From contig NZ_JACIEZ010000006.1 in the NCBI RefSeq assembly GCF_014197145.1, forward strand, positions 1 through 64,000: a stretch of DNA of 64,000 nucleotides, given 5' to 3'. This DNA is from Gellertiella hungarica (GTDB lineage: Bacteria; Pseudomonadota; Alphaproteobacteria; Rhizobiales; Rhizobiaceae). The notes under the pieces were generated by a model. It saw only the letters and a program-made list of their open reading frames with translations, searched no databases and was not told the DNA's origin. Shown here one piece after another: positions 36,517-46,011 of this stretch. The position numbers were made by a program, and so were the translations under genes. Each line of letters begins with the position of its first letter. Position 1 is the first letter of the stretch.

Positions 36517-38943
36517 ATGAAGTCTCACGCACGCGTCGTGATCATCGGCGGCGGCATCATGGGGGTCGGGCTTCTCTACCACCTGGCGCTCGAAGGATGG
36601 ACGGATATCGTGCTCGTCGAGAAGGGCGAGCTCACCTCCGGGTCCACCTGGCATGCCGCCGGCCAGTGCCCGCAGTTCACCACGTCGCTGAACCTCACCC
36701 GGATTCACAATTACGGAACCCAGCTCTATCCCAAGCTGGAGGAGCTGACCGGGCAGGCGGTTTCCTGGCATGGCTGCGGCGGCCTGCGCCTTGCCACCAC
36801 CGACGAGGAGCTGAACTGGCTGAAATATGTCTACGGCGTCTCGCGGCTTGCGGGCTACGAATGCGAGATCATCGGCCCGGACGAGATCCGCCAGTACCAT
36901 CCCTTCCTGAACACCTTCGGCGTCAAGGCGGCCTTCCACACCATCACCGACGGCCATGTGGCGCCTGCGGACGTGACCAATGCCATGGCGGCCGGCGCCC
37001 GCAAGCTCGGCGCGGAAATCTACCGCCGCACCATGGTCACCGACGTCAAGCACCTGCCCTCCGGCGAATGGCTCGTGGTCACGGACCAGGGCAACATCAC
37101 CTGCGAGCACGTGGTGAATGCCGCCGGTTCCTATGCGGATGTGGTCGGCGCCTGGTCGGGACACAATGTGCCGATTGCGAACATGCTGCACCACTACCTG
37201 ATTACGGAACCGGTGCAGGAACTGATCGATTTTGGGCCAGAATTGCCCGTGGTGCGCGATCCCTGGAGCCATTCCTACCTCCGCGAGGAGACCAACGGCA
37301 TCCTGATCGGCCCCTACGAGACCGCCACCGCCCATGTGTGCTGGGACGGCAAGCCGCCGGCCTGGGATTTCGAGAGCGAGCTGGTCGCGCCCGAACTGGA
37401 CCGCCTGATGCCCTGGCTGGAAAAGGCCGGCGAGCGCTTCCCGCTGTTCAACAAGGCGGGGCTGAAGTCGGTGATCTCCGGCGCCATCACCCATACGCCC
37501 GACGGCAACTATCTCTCCGGGCCCGCTCACGGCCCCCGGAACTACTGGATGCATTGCGGCGCATCGATCGGCATCTGCCAGGGTGCGGGTGCCGGCAAGT
37601 ATCTGGCCCAGTGGATGGTCCACGGCCAGGCCGAGATCAACATGCGGGAATTCGATCCGCGCCGCTTCGGCTCGCGCTGGGCGACCAAGGAATACACGGA
37701 AACGGTATCCATCGAGGATTACCACCACATGTATTACTGCTACAAGCCGGGCGAGCAGCACAAGGTGGGGCGCAATCTCCGCACCTCCTCGCTGCACGAG
37801 AGGCTGAAGGCGGAAGGGGCGCAGTTCAGCCAGATCTACGGCTGGGAGCGGGCGCGTTGGTACGATCGCACCGGCGAGGGGGAAAACTTCTCCTACCGCC
37901 GCAACAATGCCTTCGAGGCGGTGCGGGCGGAAGCGATGGCCGTGCGCGAGCGCGTCGGCCTCATGGATCTCTCCACCTTCTCCAAGTTCGAGGTGAAGGG
38001 GCCGGATGCCCATGCCTTCCTGGAGCGCATCTGCGCCAACAGGGTTCCGGCCCGGGATGGCGGCATCATCCTCGGCCATCTCCTCAATGCCAACGGCTTC
38101 ATCGAATCCGAGCTCACCATCACCCGCCTTTCCGCCGATCATTTCTACGTGCTGTCGGCCGCGGTGGCGCAGGAGCACGATTACGACCAGATGGCCTGGC
38201 GCAAGCGCGACAGCGAAAATGTCACCATCACCGACATCACCGACGATTTCGGCGTGCTGGTCCTGGCCGGCCCCCGCGCCCGCGACGTGCTTTCGGCCTG
38301 CACCGCCACGGATCTTTCGAACGAGGCCTTCCGCTGGCTGACGGGCAAGGTCGCAACCGTCGCCGGGGTTGCCGGCGTGCGGCTGCTGCGCGTGAACTAT
38401 GTGGGCGAACTCGGCTGGGAGCTGCATTGCCCCATGGCGGAGATGCCGAGAGTCTATGACGCGCTGATGGCGGCGGGCAAGCCGCACGGCATCCAGCTCT
38501 TCGGCACGCTGGCGATGAACTCGCTGCGCATGGAAAAGGCCTATCGCGGCTGGGGCTCCGAGCTCACCACCGAGATCGACATGTTCGAGGCCTCCATGGA
38601 GCGCTTCATCCGCACCGACAAGGCCGATTTCATCGGCCGCGAGGCAAGCCTTCGCCGCAAGCAGCAGGGCGAGCGCATGAAGCTCGTCTACATCGAGATC
38701 GACGCCACCGATTCCGACAGCCTCGGCAACGAACCCGTCTATGCCGGCGACACCCTCATCGGCCTCACCACCGGCGGCGCCTATGGCTACGCCACCGGCA
38801 AGTCGCTCGCCTTCGCCTACGTCTCTCCGGACCGGGCCGCACCCGGCACGGAATTCGAGGTGCTGATGTTCACCGACCGCCACAAGGCACGCGTGCTCCC
38901 CGATGTCGCCTGGGACCCGACAAACGAGCGCCTGCGGGCCTGA
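36517..38943 (+). CDS. FAD-dependent dimethylglycine/sarcosine dehydrogenase-like protein with GcvT domains
   Basis: An 808-aa two-part enzyme. The N-terminal half is a DAO-type FAD domain, with GGGIMG at residues 11-16 and STWHAAGQ containing His46, the position used for covalent FAD in dimethylglycine dehydrogenase. The C-terminal half (about residues 430-800) is an aminomethyltransferase (GcvT) module that passes the removed one-carbon unit to tetrahydrofolate. The usual substrates of such fusions are dimethylglycine, sarcosine or other N-methyl amines; the exact one is not shown here. It stands alone with its own strong ribosome site and is followed by the repeat-filled region. Confidence 0.9.
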   Translation: MKSHARVVIIGGGIMGVGLLYHLALEGWTDIVLVEKGELTSGSTWHAAGQCPQFTTSLNLTRIHNYGTQLYPKLEELTGQAVSWHGCGGLRLATTDEELNWLKYVYGVSRLAGYECEIIGPDEIRQYHPFLNTFGVKAAFHTITDGHVAPADVTNAMAAGARKLGAEIYRRTMVTDVKHLPSGEWLVVTDQGNITCEHVVNAAGSYADVVGAWSGHNVPIANMLHHYLITEPVQELIDFGPELPVVRDPWSHSYLREETNGILIGPYETATAHVCWDGKPPAWDFESELVAPELDRLMPWLEKAGERFPLFNKAGLKSVISGAITHTPDGNYLSGPAHGPRNYWMHCGASIGICQGAGAGKYLAQWMVHGQAEINMREFDPRRFGSRWATKEYTETVSIEDYHHMYYCYKPGEQHKVGRNLRTSSLHERLKAEGAQFSQIYGWERARWYDRTGEGENFSYRRNNAFEAVRAEAMAVRERVGLMDLSTFSKFEVKGPDAHAFLERICANRVPARDGGIILGHLLNANGFIESELTITRLSADHFYVLSAAVAQEHDYDQMAWRKRDSENVTITDITDDFGVLVLAGPRARDVLSACTATDLSNEAFRWLTGKVATVAGVAGVRLLRVNYVGELGWELHCPMAEMPRVYDALMAAGKPHGIQLFGTLAMNSLRMEKAYRGWGSELTTEIDMFEASMERFIRTDKADFIGREASLRRKQQGERMKLVYIEIDATDSDSLGNEPVYAGDTLIGLTTGGAYGYATGKSLAFAYVSPDRAAPGTEFEVLMFTDRHKARVLPDVAWDPTNERLRA

Positions 38944-39011
38944 CCCCCGCCTCACCCGCCGGCACCGGGTTGCGTCTGCCGGGACGCACCCCGGTGCCCC
39001 GCGTGGCGTGG

Positions 39012-39312
39012 AGTTTGCCGATGTGCACCCTCCTCTGCCTTGCGCGGCGTTTTCTTTGCCGTACAGCACCCCCCTCTGCCCTGCCGGGCATCTCCCCCTC
39101 AAGGGGGGAGATCGGGATGGGGATTCTTGGGGCAGTCCCCCGCAAACGTCTCTGCAAATGAAACGCTCATTGTTTGAGGAAATCAAAAACCGCAATGTCG
39201 ATCTCCCCCCTTGAGGGGGAGATGTCCCGGCAGGGACAGAGGGGGTGCGGTGCGGCAAAGGAAACGCCGTGCAGGGACAGAGAGGGGTGCACATCGGCAA
39301 ACTCGACGTGGT
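39012..39312. repeat. Palindromic intergenic mosaic element, copy A
   Basis: The left arm (about 39012-39111) reads through GTTTGCCGATGTGCACC and TCTCCCCCTCAAGGGGGGAGA. The right arm (about 39203-39312) is its approximate inverse, with ATCTCCCCCCTTGAGGGGGA and a closing TGCACATCGGCAAAC. The centre is unique. The arms contain smaller hairpins, giving a nested palindrome like the RIME-type elements described in rhizobia; membership of that family is inferred. Confidence 0.7.
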
Positions 39313-39328
39313 GCGAGGCACCCATAAT

Positions 39329-39375
39329 CTCCCCCCTTGAGGGGGAGATGCCCCGGCAGGGACAGAGGGGGGTGC
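39329..39375. repeat. Half copy of the mosaic element arm
   Basis: A single right-arm unit with CTCCCCCCTTGAGGGGGAGA and GGCAGGGACAGAGGGG, nearly identical to those in copies A and B, but without a partner arm. Confidence 0.65.
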
Positions 39376-40077
39376 AGCACGGCATACTCCACGCCCTGCA
39401 CCCCCCCCAAATCCCTAACCCCCTGTTTCTCCACCGATAAAAATTTGCATCCCGTTCATCCCCCGCAGCAAAACCTGTGGGATAATATTCCTCGTTCCGC
39501 CCTGGCTACACCGGGAGCCCTGCGATCCCGGTCAGGCGGAGCCGGTCTTCCTCGTCACGCCGTCGCAGCGGCGCGGCAAGGGACGGCGCAGAAACTGGTC
39601 TCCCTTCCCGGTTCGCCAATGAGCCGGGGGCGTGCCTGTGTGGTAGCGACAAGTCCATCCGATGGGGCAAGGCTGCAAAACGCTCCGCCCCAGAAGCACA
39701 AATCCCCGGCCAGCCCTTCACCGGGCCAGCTGCAGAGGGAGTCCCCGCCGGGGGCATGCGAAAACCCCGGAAGGAGCGCGATGGGCGCAGAGAGACCGAA
39801 GTTGCGTTGGCAAAAGCCGAAACGGGGCGCGGAATGCGCCATATACTTATTCATACGAGGTGCACCCCGCGCCCCGGCCACCCCCTCGTGTCCCGAGGGA
39901 AGGACATGATGCATCCCCCGGCCTTTCCAAGGGCGCGGGAAGGATGACGCATGGGAATGGGAATGGGAATGACGGCACCCCCTTCCGTGACGAGCGGGAG
40001 GGGGGAGCTGGGATTGGGTGGCGTGCAGCGCCGCGTGTGACGTAACGCACCCCCCTCTGCCCCCGACGAACCGTCGA

Positions 40078-40286
40078 GTTTGCCGATGCGCACCCCCCTC
40101 TGCCCTGCCGGGCATCTCCCCCTCAAGGGGGGAGATCGGGATGGGGATTCTTGGGGCAGTCCCCAGCAGACGTTTCTGCAAAATGAGACGCTTGTTGTCT
40201 GGCGAAACCACAAAACCCACGGTCGATCTCCCCCCTTGAGGGGGAGATGTCCCGGCAGGGACAGAGGGGGGTGCACATCGGCAAAC
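40078..40286. repeat. Palindromic intergenic mosaic element, copy B
   Basis: Left arm 40078-40137 and right arm 40223-40286 are inverted copies of each other and nearly identical to the inner arms of copy A. The central 85 bases differ from copy A at many positions except for a shared start (GGGATGGGGATTCTTGGGGC). Conserved arms around a diverged centre suggest the arms are the mobile or selected part. Confidence 0.7.
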
Positions 40287-40434
40287 GCAACGCCTTGCAG
40301 GCAAAATGGGGGTGCGCATCGGCAAATTCGACACCGTGCGGGCAGAGTGGCGTGCACATACCCCCCACGCCGAACACCCCCCTTCAACAATGGAGCGCCG
40401 GCATGCTAGAGCGGCGGCGAGCAAAGGAGCAAGC

Positions 40435-40785
40435 ATGTCCCTGACCCTATATGGCATCAAGAATTGCGACACGGTGAAGAAGGCGCGAGCGTGGCTGACG
40501 GCGGAAGGGCGGGAGGTGGCCTTTCACGATTACAAGCTCGCCGGCATCGACGAGGCGACGCTCGCGGGCTGGGTGAAGGCGCATGGCTGGGAGACGGTGC
40601 TGAACCGCGCCGGCACCACCTTCCGCGCCCTGCCGGAGGAAGAGAAACAGGATCTCGACGCCGAGAAGGCGATCCGCCTGATGCGCGCCAATCCGTCGAT
40701 GATCAAGCGCCCGGTGCTGGTGAAGGCGAGCGGCGAGAGCCTTGTCGGCTTCAAGCCCGAGGCCTATCGCGCCTTTCTGGGCTGA
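40435..40785 (+). CDS. ArsC/Spx-family protein (YffB-like)
   Basis: A 116-aa thioredoxin-fold protein of the arsenate-reductase/Spx family. The N-terminus MSLTLYGIKNCDTVKKARAW shows the single Cys11 and the conserved N-C-D-T-V-K-K pattern, and the C-terminus has the MIKRPVLVKASGES segment. This is the YffB subgroup, which lacks the paired-cysteine motif of true Spx and has a glutathione-dependent reductase-like fold of uncertain substrate. True arsenate reduction is not indicated: no ars genes are nearby. An AAAGGAG site precedes the ATG at 40435. Confidence 0.88.
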   Translation: MSLTLYGIKNCDTVKKARAWLTAEGREVAFHDYKLAGIDEATLAGWVKAHGWETVLNRAGTTFRALPEEEKQDLDAEKAIRLMRANPSMIKRPVLVKASGESLVGFKPEAYRAFLG

Positions 40786-40788
40786 AGG

Positions 40789-41088
40789 TCAGGCCGTGTC
40801 CGGTACGCCGTCGACCACGACGAGGCTGCCGCGGGTGGATTGCTGGCGGACCGGGATGATGTCCTGCTAGGCCTGGCTGGCGTAGAACCGGTCATAGACA
40901 TCCCGTGACGGGAATTCGATGACGATCAGCCGGTGGGTCTCCCAGTGGCCCTCGATGGGATAATGGTTTCCGCCGCGCACGAGGAAGCGGGCACCGCATT
41001 CCGCGACCAGCTCGCGAACCCGGCGGGAATAGACGAGAAACTGGTCGAGGTCGGTGATTTCGAGATTTCCGATGACATAGATCTTCAT
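40789..41088 (-). pseudogene. DUF1330-family gene interrupted by an in-frame amber codon
   Basis: The reading frame from 41088 encodes 73 residues of a DUF1330 (dimeric alpha/beta barrel) protein, starting MKIYVIGNLEITDLDQFLVY and reaching RDVYDRFYASQA. A TAG stop (40867-40869) follows. The same frame then continues QDIIPVRQQSTRGSLVVVDG to a normal stop at 40789-40791, restoring the roughly 100-residue family length. Family members usually have Tyr at the stop position, so a TAC-to-TAG or TAT-to-TAG change is likely. The shortened product lacks the last strand and is probably unstable. The gene is otherwise undamaged, so the change looks recent or could be a sequence error. Confidence 0.8.
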
Positions 41089-41152
41089 GATGGCCTCCGG
41101 GACAGGCGATCATGATTATCTTCTTATTTTCGGAAATGAAACCGAATTCGGA

Positions 41153-42457
41153 TCACACGGTCACATCCTGCACGACCTGGTCCTCGGTGCCGAAGAATTT
41201 CAGGTAGCGCTGCACCTCCGCCGGATCGCCGGTGGCCTTGCGGGGATTGTCGGAGAGCTTGACGGCCGGGCGGCCGTTGGCGTCGGTCACCTTGCAGACG
41301 ATGGAGATGGGCTTCAGCCCGGCATTTTCGGCGGGTGCACAGCCGGCGAAGTCGTTGGTGAGGTTGGTACCCCAGCCGAAGCTCATGCGCACGCGGCCCT
41401 CGAAATGCCGGTAGGTGGCGATGATCGCGTCCACGTCGAGCCCGTCGGAGAAGATCAGGAGCTTGTCGCGCGGGTCCTTGCCCTTCGACTGCCACCAGTC
41501 GATGATCTTTTCCCCGCCCTCGATGGGGGGCGCGCTGTCCGGGCGGAAGCCGGTCCAGTCGGCGACCCAGTCGGGCGCGTGCTTCAGGAAATGGGCAGTG
41601 CCGAAGGCATCGGGCAGCACGATCAGGAGGTTGCCGCCATAGAGGCGGTTCCAGTCCTGGAGCACCTTGTAGGGGGCGGCCGCCAGCTCTTCGTCCGTGG
41701 TCGCCAGGGCAGCCGCGACCATCGGCAGCTCGTGGGCATTGGTGCCGACCGCCTCGAGATCGCTGTCCATGGCGAGCTTGACGTTGCTGGTGCCGGTGAA
41801 GGCTTCGCCGATGCCCTCCTTCAGCGCCTCCACGCACCAGCGCTGCCAGAGGAAGGAGTGACGGCGGCGGGTGCCGAAATCGGAAATGCGCAGACCCGGC
41901 AGCGTGCGCAGGCGTTCCACCTTGCTCCACATCTTCGCCTTGGCGCGGGCGTAGAGCACGTCGAGGGTGAACTGGCCGAGATGCTTCATGGCGGCGCGCG
42001 AGCGCAGCTCGTTGATGATCGCCAGAGCGGGAATTTCCCACATGCTGGTTTCCATCCAGCGGCCGTGGAAATTCAGCACGAACTGCCCGTCCTCGCGGTA
42101 AAGCTCGTATTCCGGCAGGCGGAAGGCGGCGAGCCAGGCGAGGAATTCCGGTTCGAAGATCTGGTTGCGGCCATAGAAGGTGTTGCCGGCGAGCCAGATC
42201 GCCTCCTTCTTGGTCAGCTTCAGGCTGCGGGCATGGTCGAGCTGGTCGCGCAGCTCCTGCTCGTCGATGTCGTCGGCAAGCCGGACCGAGGTGGTGCGGT
42301 TGATGAGGGAGAAGGTGGCGTTCACCTGCGGATAGAGCTTCCAGATCATCTGGAGCATCAGGAGCTTGTAGAAATCCGTGTCGATCAGGCTGCGGATGAT
42401 CGGATCGAGCTTCCAGGTGTGGTTATAGACCCGGCTCGCAATATCGGTCTTGGTCAT
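41153..42457 (-). CDS. pncB: Nicotinate phosphoribosyltransferase
   Basis: A 434-aa enzyme of NAD salvage that makes nicotinate mononucleotide from nicotinate and PRPP, using ATP. The N-terminus holds the family segment [21 protein letters not shown]. The catalytic centre shows [10 protein letters not shown] and [10 protein letters not shown], and a phosphate-binding GWGTNLTND occurs near the end. The length equals the usual PncB of alphaproteobacteria. The gene stands alone between the broken DUF1330 gene and the ghrA-like gene; the 144-base gap to the latter suggests its own promoter. Confidence 0.95.
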   Translation of the reverse strand: MTKTDIASRVYNHTWKLDPIIRSLIDTDFYKLLMLQMIWKLYPQVNATFSLINRTTSVRLADDIDEQELRDQLDHARSLKLTKKEAIWLAGNTFYGRNQIFEPEFLAWLAAFRLPEYELYREDGQFVLNFHGRWMETSMWEIPALAIINELRSRAAMKHLGQFTLDVLYARAKAKMWSKVERLRTLPGLRISDFGTRRRHSFLWQRWCVEALKEGIGEAFTGTSNVKLAMDSDLEAVGTNAHELPMVAAALATTDEELAAAPYKVLQDWNRLYGGNLLIVLPDAFGTAHFLKHAPDWVADWTGFRPDSAPPIEGGEKIIDWWQSKGKDPRDKLLIFSDGLDVDAIIATYRHFEGRVRMSFGWGTNLTNDFAGCAPAENAGLKPISIVCKVTDANGRPAVKLSDNPRKATGDPAEVQRYLKFFGTEDQVVQDVTV

Positions 42458-42601
42458 GGCAACACTCCGGCGCCCGTCCGCGCCTCTCGAAATGGCAAGC
42501 CGTCATGGCCCTCACGCAGGTTTCTAAATCGATCTTATTGGAAACCGGCGCGCGAAAGTCCAGCCTCGAAGGGAGGATTTCGGCTCGCCCCGCCGGCTGA
42601 A

Positions 42602-43558
42602 TCAGTAGCCGATCGTCCGGTTGACCAGGTTTTCGAGCGGCTCGCCCCTTTCGAAGCGGGCAATCTGCCGCTCGACGGCGCGAAACAGCGCCCGCTCGTC
42701 GGAGGCGGCGGCGGCATGGGGCGTGAGGATGATCTCTTCCACACCCCAGGCCGGATTGTCGGCCGGGAGCGGCTCCTCCTCGAAGACGTCGAGGGACGCG
42801 CCGCGCAGCACGCCGGACCGGATCGCCTCGACCACATCCGCCGTCACCTGGCTCTTGCCGCGGCCGGCATTGATGAAGACCGGCTTGCCGAGCGCCCCGC
42901 CCTGCCGAAGTTTGGCGAAGAGCGCCGCATTGTAGAGGCCGGTCGTCTCCGCCGTCAGCGGCAGCAGGCCCACAAGAATGTCGGTCCTGCCGAGGAAGGT
43001 ATCGAGGCCGGCGGCATCGAAGGTTTCCATGCCCTCGACCGTCTTCTTCGTCCGCGACCAGCCGATGACGTTGAAGCCCATCATCTTGAGCTTGCGGGCC
43101 GCATCGAGGCCGAGCACGCCAAGCCCCATCATGCCGACGGTGAGATCGGCGGCTTCGGGTTGGGGCAGCTCGCGCCACTCCCGCCTCTTCTGCATGGCCG
43201 CATAGGTCGCGACCTGGCGCAGGTGGGTGAGGCATTGCAGCACCACATATTCGCTCATCCGGTTCGTCAGCGTGTCGTCGACGAAGCGGACGATCGGCAC
43301 TTCCTTGGGCAGGGTCGGGATGGCGAGGATCTTGTCGACCCCGGCGCCGCCGGAAAAGATCACCTTCAGATCCGGCATCCGGGCAAAGAGATCGTGATCC
43401 GGGTTCCAGCAGACCGCATAGGCGATCCCGGAGAGATCGCGGCCCCGATTTGCGGGATCGGCGAGATTGATGGTTTCCCGGCCCGGGAATGCCGTCTTCA
43501 GCGCATGGACGACGGTTTCCGGATCGAATTTCAGGTCGATGACGACGGGGCTTTGCAT
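42602..43558 (-). CDS. Glyoxylate/hydroxypyruvate reductase A-like 2-hydroxyacid dehydrogenase
   Basis: A 318-aa dehydrogenase of the GhrA group. The nucleotide-binding site reads VGMMGLGVLGLDAARKL, and the catalytic residues are Arg in NAGRGK, Glu in FEEEPLP and His in TPHAAAAS. GhrA enzymes reduce glyoxylate and hydroxypyruvate with NADPH. The gene starts 31 bases after the yejF stop codon on the same strand and so may be carried on the yej transcript, although no functional link to peptide import is evident. Confidence 0.88.
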   Translation of the reverse strand: MQSPVVIDLKFDPETVVHALKTAFPGRETINLADPANRGRDLSGIAYAVCWNPDHDLFARMPDLKVIFSGGAGVDKILAIPTLPKEVPIVRFVDDTLTNRMSEYVVLQCLTHLRQVATYAAMQKRREWRELPQPEAADLTVGMMGLGVLGLDAARKLKMMGFNVIGWSRTKKTVEGMETFDAAGLDTFLGRTDILVGLLPLTAETTGLYNAALFAKLRQGGALGKPVFINAGRGKSQVTADVVEAIRSGVLRGASLDVFEEEPLPADNPAWGVEEIILTPHAAAASDERALFRAVERQIARFERGEPLENLVNRTIGY

Positions 43559-43589
43559 GGGCGGGATACTCGGCGGATTGGAGGAGGTA

Positions 43590-45206
43590 TCAGGCGGTCT
43601 TGACGACCTTGAGGTCGAAGGCGGCGGCGAGCAGCCTTTGGGTGTAGGGATCCTGCGGCGCCTCGAAGAGGGCTGCGGCGGGGCCCTGCTCCACCACCTT
43701 GCCGGCGCGCATGACGACGATGTCGTTGGCCAGCGCCTTCACCACCTTCAGGTCGTGGCTGATGAAGAGATAGGCGAGATCGTGCTTCGCCTGCAGGTCG
43801 CGCAGGAGATCGACCACCTGCGCCTGCACGCTCTTGTCGAGCGCCGAGGTCGGTTCGTCCAGCATGACGAAGCGCGGCTTCAGCACCATGGCGCGGGCAA
43901 TGGCAATGCGCTGGCGCTGGCCGCCGGAGAATTCGTGGGGGTAGCGCCAGCGGGTGGCGGGATCGAGACCCACTTCGGCCAGCGCCTCGGCCACCCTGCG
44001 GTCGCGGGCCTCGGCCGAGAGGCCGGGTTCGTGCACGGCGAGCCCTTCGGCGACGATGTCGGCGATGCTCATGCGCGGGCTCAGCGAGCCGTAGGGGTCC
44101 TGGAAGACGATCTGCATGTGCCGGCGAAGCGGCCGCATGGACTTGAAGGAATACTGGTGGATGTCGGACCCGACGAAGGCGATGCGCCCCTCGCTCGAGA
44201 TGAGCCGCGTCAGCGCAAGCCCCAGCGTCGTCTTGCCGGACCCGCTCTCGCCGACGATGCCGAGCGTCTGGCCGGCGCGGAGCTTGACGCTCACGTCGTC
44301 CACCGCCTTCACGTGGTCGACCACGCGGCGCAGGAAACCCGACTTGATCGGGAACCAGACCTTCACATGCTCGCCCTCGATGATGACGGGCTTGGAGGCA
44401 TCGGCAACCGGCGGCTCGCCCTTTGGCTCGGAGGCGAGAAGATGGCGGGTATAGTCGTGCTGCGGATTCTCGAAGATGTCTTCGACCGGGCCTGCCTCCA
44501 CGATCTTGCCCTTCGTCATCACGCAGACGCGATCGGCAAACTTGCGGACGATGTCGAGATCGTGGGTGATGAAGAGCATGGACATGCCGTGCTCGGTCTT
44601 CAGCTTCGCCAGAAGCTCGAGGATCTGCGCCTGCACGGTCACGTCGAGCGCGGTCGTCGGCTCGTCGGCGATCAGGAGTTCCGGGCGGTTCGCGAGCGCC
44701 ATGGCGATCATCACGCGCTGGCGCTGGCCGCCGGACAGCTCGTGCGGATAGGCGGAAAGCCGCTTTTCCGGCTCGCGGATGCCCACCTGGTTCAGGAGTT
44801 CGAGGATGCGCGCGCGCGCCGCCTTGCCCTCCATGTTCTGGTGGAGCGAGAGGATTTCGGCAATCTGCTGCTCGATGGTGTGCAGCGGATTGAGCGAGGT
44901 CATCGGCTCCTGGAAGATCATGGTGATGTCGTTGCCGCGCACCTTGCGCAGCACCTCGTCGGGGGCGGACAGGAGGTCCCTGCCCTGGAACAGGATCTCC
45001 CCGGAGGGGTGGCTCGCCGCCGGATAGGGCAGGAGCTTCAGGATCGAATTCGCCGAGACGGACTTGCCCGATCCGCTCTCCCCCACCAGCGCCACCACCT
45101 CGCCCCGGGCGATGTCGAAGGAAACGTGGTCGACGGCAAGCGAGGTCTTGCCGCCCTGATGAAAGGCCACCGACAGGTCGCGGACGGAAAGAAGCGGTTC
45201 GGTCAT
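43590..45206 (-). CDS. yejF: Peptide ABC transporter dual ATP-binding protein YejF
   Basis: A 538-aa protein with two complete ATPase domains of the oligopeptide type. The first (about residues 1-265) has [21 protein letters not shown] and [12 protein letters not shown]. The second (about 280-535) has [21 protein letters not shown] and [12 protein letters not shown]. It powers the YejBE pore; in enterobacteria YejABEF imports peptides, including microcin C. The start codon overlaps the stop codon of the PIN-domain gene by 4 bases (45203-45206), so yejF translation is tied to the toxin gene rather than to yejE. Confidence 0.94.
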   Translation of the reverse strand: MTEPLLSVRDLSVAFHQGGKTSLAVDHVSFDIARGEVVALVGESGSGKSVSANSILKLLPYPAASHPSGEILFQGRDLLSAPDEVLRKVRGNDITMIFQEPMTSLNPLHTIEQQIAEILSLHQNMEGKAARARILELLNQVGIREPEKRLSAYPHELSGGQRQRVMIAMALANRPELLIADEPTTALDVTVQAQILELLAKLKTEHGMSMLFITHDLDIVRKFADRVCVMTKGKIVEAGPVEDIFENPQHDYTRHLLASEPKGEPPVADASKPVIIEGEHVKVWFPIKSGFLRRVVDHVKAVDDVSVKLRAGQTLGIVGESGSGKTTLGLALTRLISSEGRIAFVGSDIHQYSFKSMRPLRRHMQIVFQDPYGSLSPRMSIADIVAEGLAVHEPGLSAEARDRRVAEALAEVGLDPATRWRYPHEFSGGQRQRIAIARAMVLKPRFVMLDEPTSALDKSVQAQVVDLLRDLQAKHDLAYLFISHDLKVVKALANDIVVMRAGKVVEQGPAAALFEAPQDPYTQRLLAAAFDLKVVKTA

Positions 45207-45679
45207 GGATCCAGACTTTTGAGAAGGGCGTCGAGGGTGGCGAGATCGGGTCGGAGGATGGCGAGGTCGCGAAAGTCATCGAGCCCGTCTGCTTCCAGCT
45301 GACTTGGGCGAATGCCCTCATCCCCCGTCAGGAAATGACTGCAGCCGGCGGCCGCCGCTGCCGCCAGATGCAGGGCATCCGGAAGTTTCAGGCCCCTGTT
45401 GCTGGCACGCAGCTGCGCCGAAAGCCGATAGACGGGACGCGTCAAAGGGAAGAGTGAAATCAGACCGCCCTCTGTCAGAAGGTCCTCATATTGCAGGATG
45501 AGGGCGGCATTCTGATCCCGGTAAGGCTTCACCAGCAGTTCGGAGAGCGTGAATTCGGCCGTGACGAGCATTCCGTCGCGCGGCATTTCGGCGAGGATCA
45601 AGGCTTCGAGCCGGCTGGCCACCGGATCGAGCTTCTCCATGGCACGAATGAAGATATTGGCATCGAGATAGATCCTCAT
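45203..45679 (-). CDS. PIN-domain ribonuclease toxin, VapC-like
   Basis: A 158-aa PIN-domain protein. The acidic metal-binding quartet is visible as Asp6 (YLDANIF), Glu47 (SELL), Asp101 (LPDALHLA) and Asp120 (TGDEG), so the nuclease centre looks intact. VapC-type toxins cut tRNA or rRNA unless bound by their antitoxin. The start overlaps the end of the antitoxin gene by 4 bases and its stop overlaps the yejF start by 4 bases. The cassette lies inside the yej operon between yejE and yejF, an unusual location that probably reflects insertion. Confidence 0.9.
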   Translation of the reverse strand: MRIYLDANIFIRAMEKLDPVASRLEALILAEMPRDGMLVTAEFTLSELLVKPYRDQNAALILQYEDLLTEGGLISLFPLTRPVYRLSAQLRASNRGLKLPDALHLAAAAAAGCSHFLTGDEGIRPSQLEADGLDDFRDLAILRPDLATLDALLKSLDP

Positions 45680-45948
45680 CGATCATCCCATTCATCACGC
45701 AGGGCGCGGATGCGTTCGACGGGATCGTCCGTCGCCTCGCGGAAATCCGGTGAGGTTTTGTAGCGCCGGATGGATTCTCGCAACTCTTGGACGGATTGCG
45801 ATTTGCGAGGCTCCGGTGGGAAATCGGACAGGGAGCGCATCCCTGTCACTTCGATGGTGACCATGACTTCGGCACCCTCGGAGATCCCTTCCCTGAGGTC
45901 CTCGGGGAGTTTCGACACGGGGTAGTGTTTCCGCACGATCCTGTTCAT
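45676..45948 (-). CDS. Antitoxin partner of the PIN-domain toxin
   Basis: A 90-aa protein starting MNRIVRKHYPVSKLPEDLRE, typical of rhizobial antitoxins paired with PIN toxins. The N-terminal 35 residues likely form the dimer and DNA-binding part, and the C-terminal half (SVQELRESIRRYKTSP, then AIRALRDEWDD-like) is the toxin-wrapping tail. It precedes the toxin with an ATGA overlap. A strong GGAGGAAAAA ribosome site precedes the ATG at 45946-45948, which would keep antitoxin in excess. It lies 63 bases after the yejE stop. Confidence 0.83.
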   Translation of the reverse strand: MNRIVRKHYPVSKLPEDLREGISEGAEVMVTIEVTGMRSLSDFPPEPRKSQSVQELRESIRRYKTSPDFREATDDPVERIRALRDEWDDR

Positions 45949-46011
45949 GGCCTTTTTCCTCCGCGGGGACGGTCCGAAGGGGAAATATAGCGCCGAAGCT
46001 CCCTCATTGCA

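Larger units (their letters stand above)
38944..40434. other. Gene-free 1.5-kb region built from palindromic repeats
   Basis: This is the longest non-coding stretch in the window. It holds two related palindromic mosaic elements (39012-39312 and 40078-40286), a half copy (39329-39375), and several shorter fragments sharing TGCACATCGGCAAA. Frames open through it only because the repeats lack stop codons, and none resembles a protein. The part from 39417 to 39950 is not visibly repetitive and holds nothing I can identify. Confidence 0.7.

Noticed and set aside
36328-39321. Minus-strand open frame of nearly 1000 codons opposite the FAD/GcvT gene
   Set aside because: The plus strand encodes a well-defined enzyme here. 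The antisense product has no recognisable domain and runs into palindromic repeats.
39480-39960. Possible riboswitch or RNA gene in the gene-free region
   Set aside because: Some GC hairpins are present, but no cobalamin, SAM or other known conserved core could be matched and no regulated gene follows directly.
39174-40409. Several 60-190 codon frames in the repeat region
   Set aside because: They consist of translated palindromic repeats on both strands and show no protein conservation.
40435-40785. Arsenate reductase assignment for the ArsC-like protein
   Set aside because: The sequence fits the YffB subgroup and no ars genes are near, so an arsenic role is not claimed.
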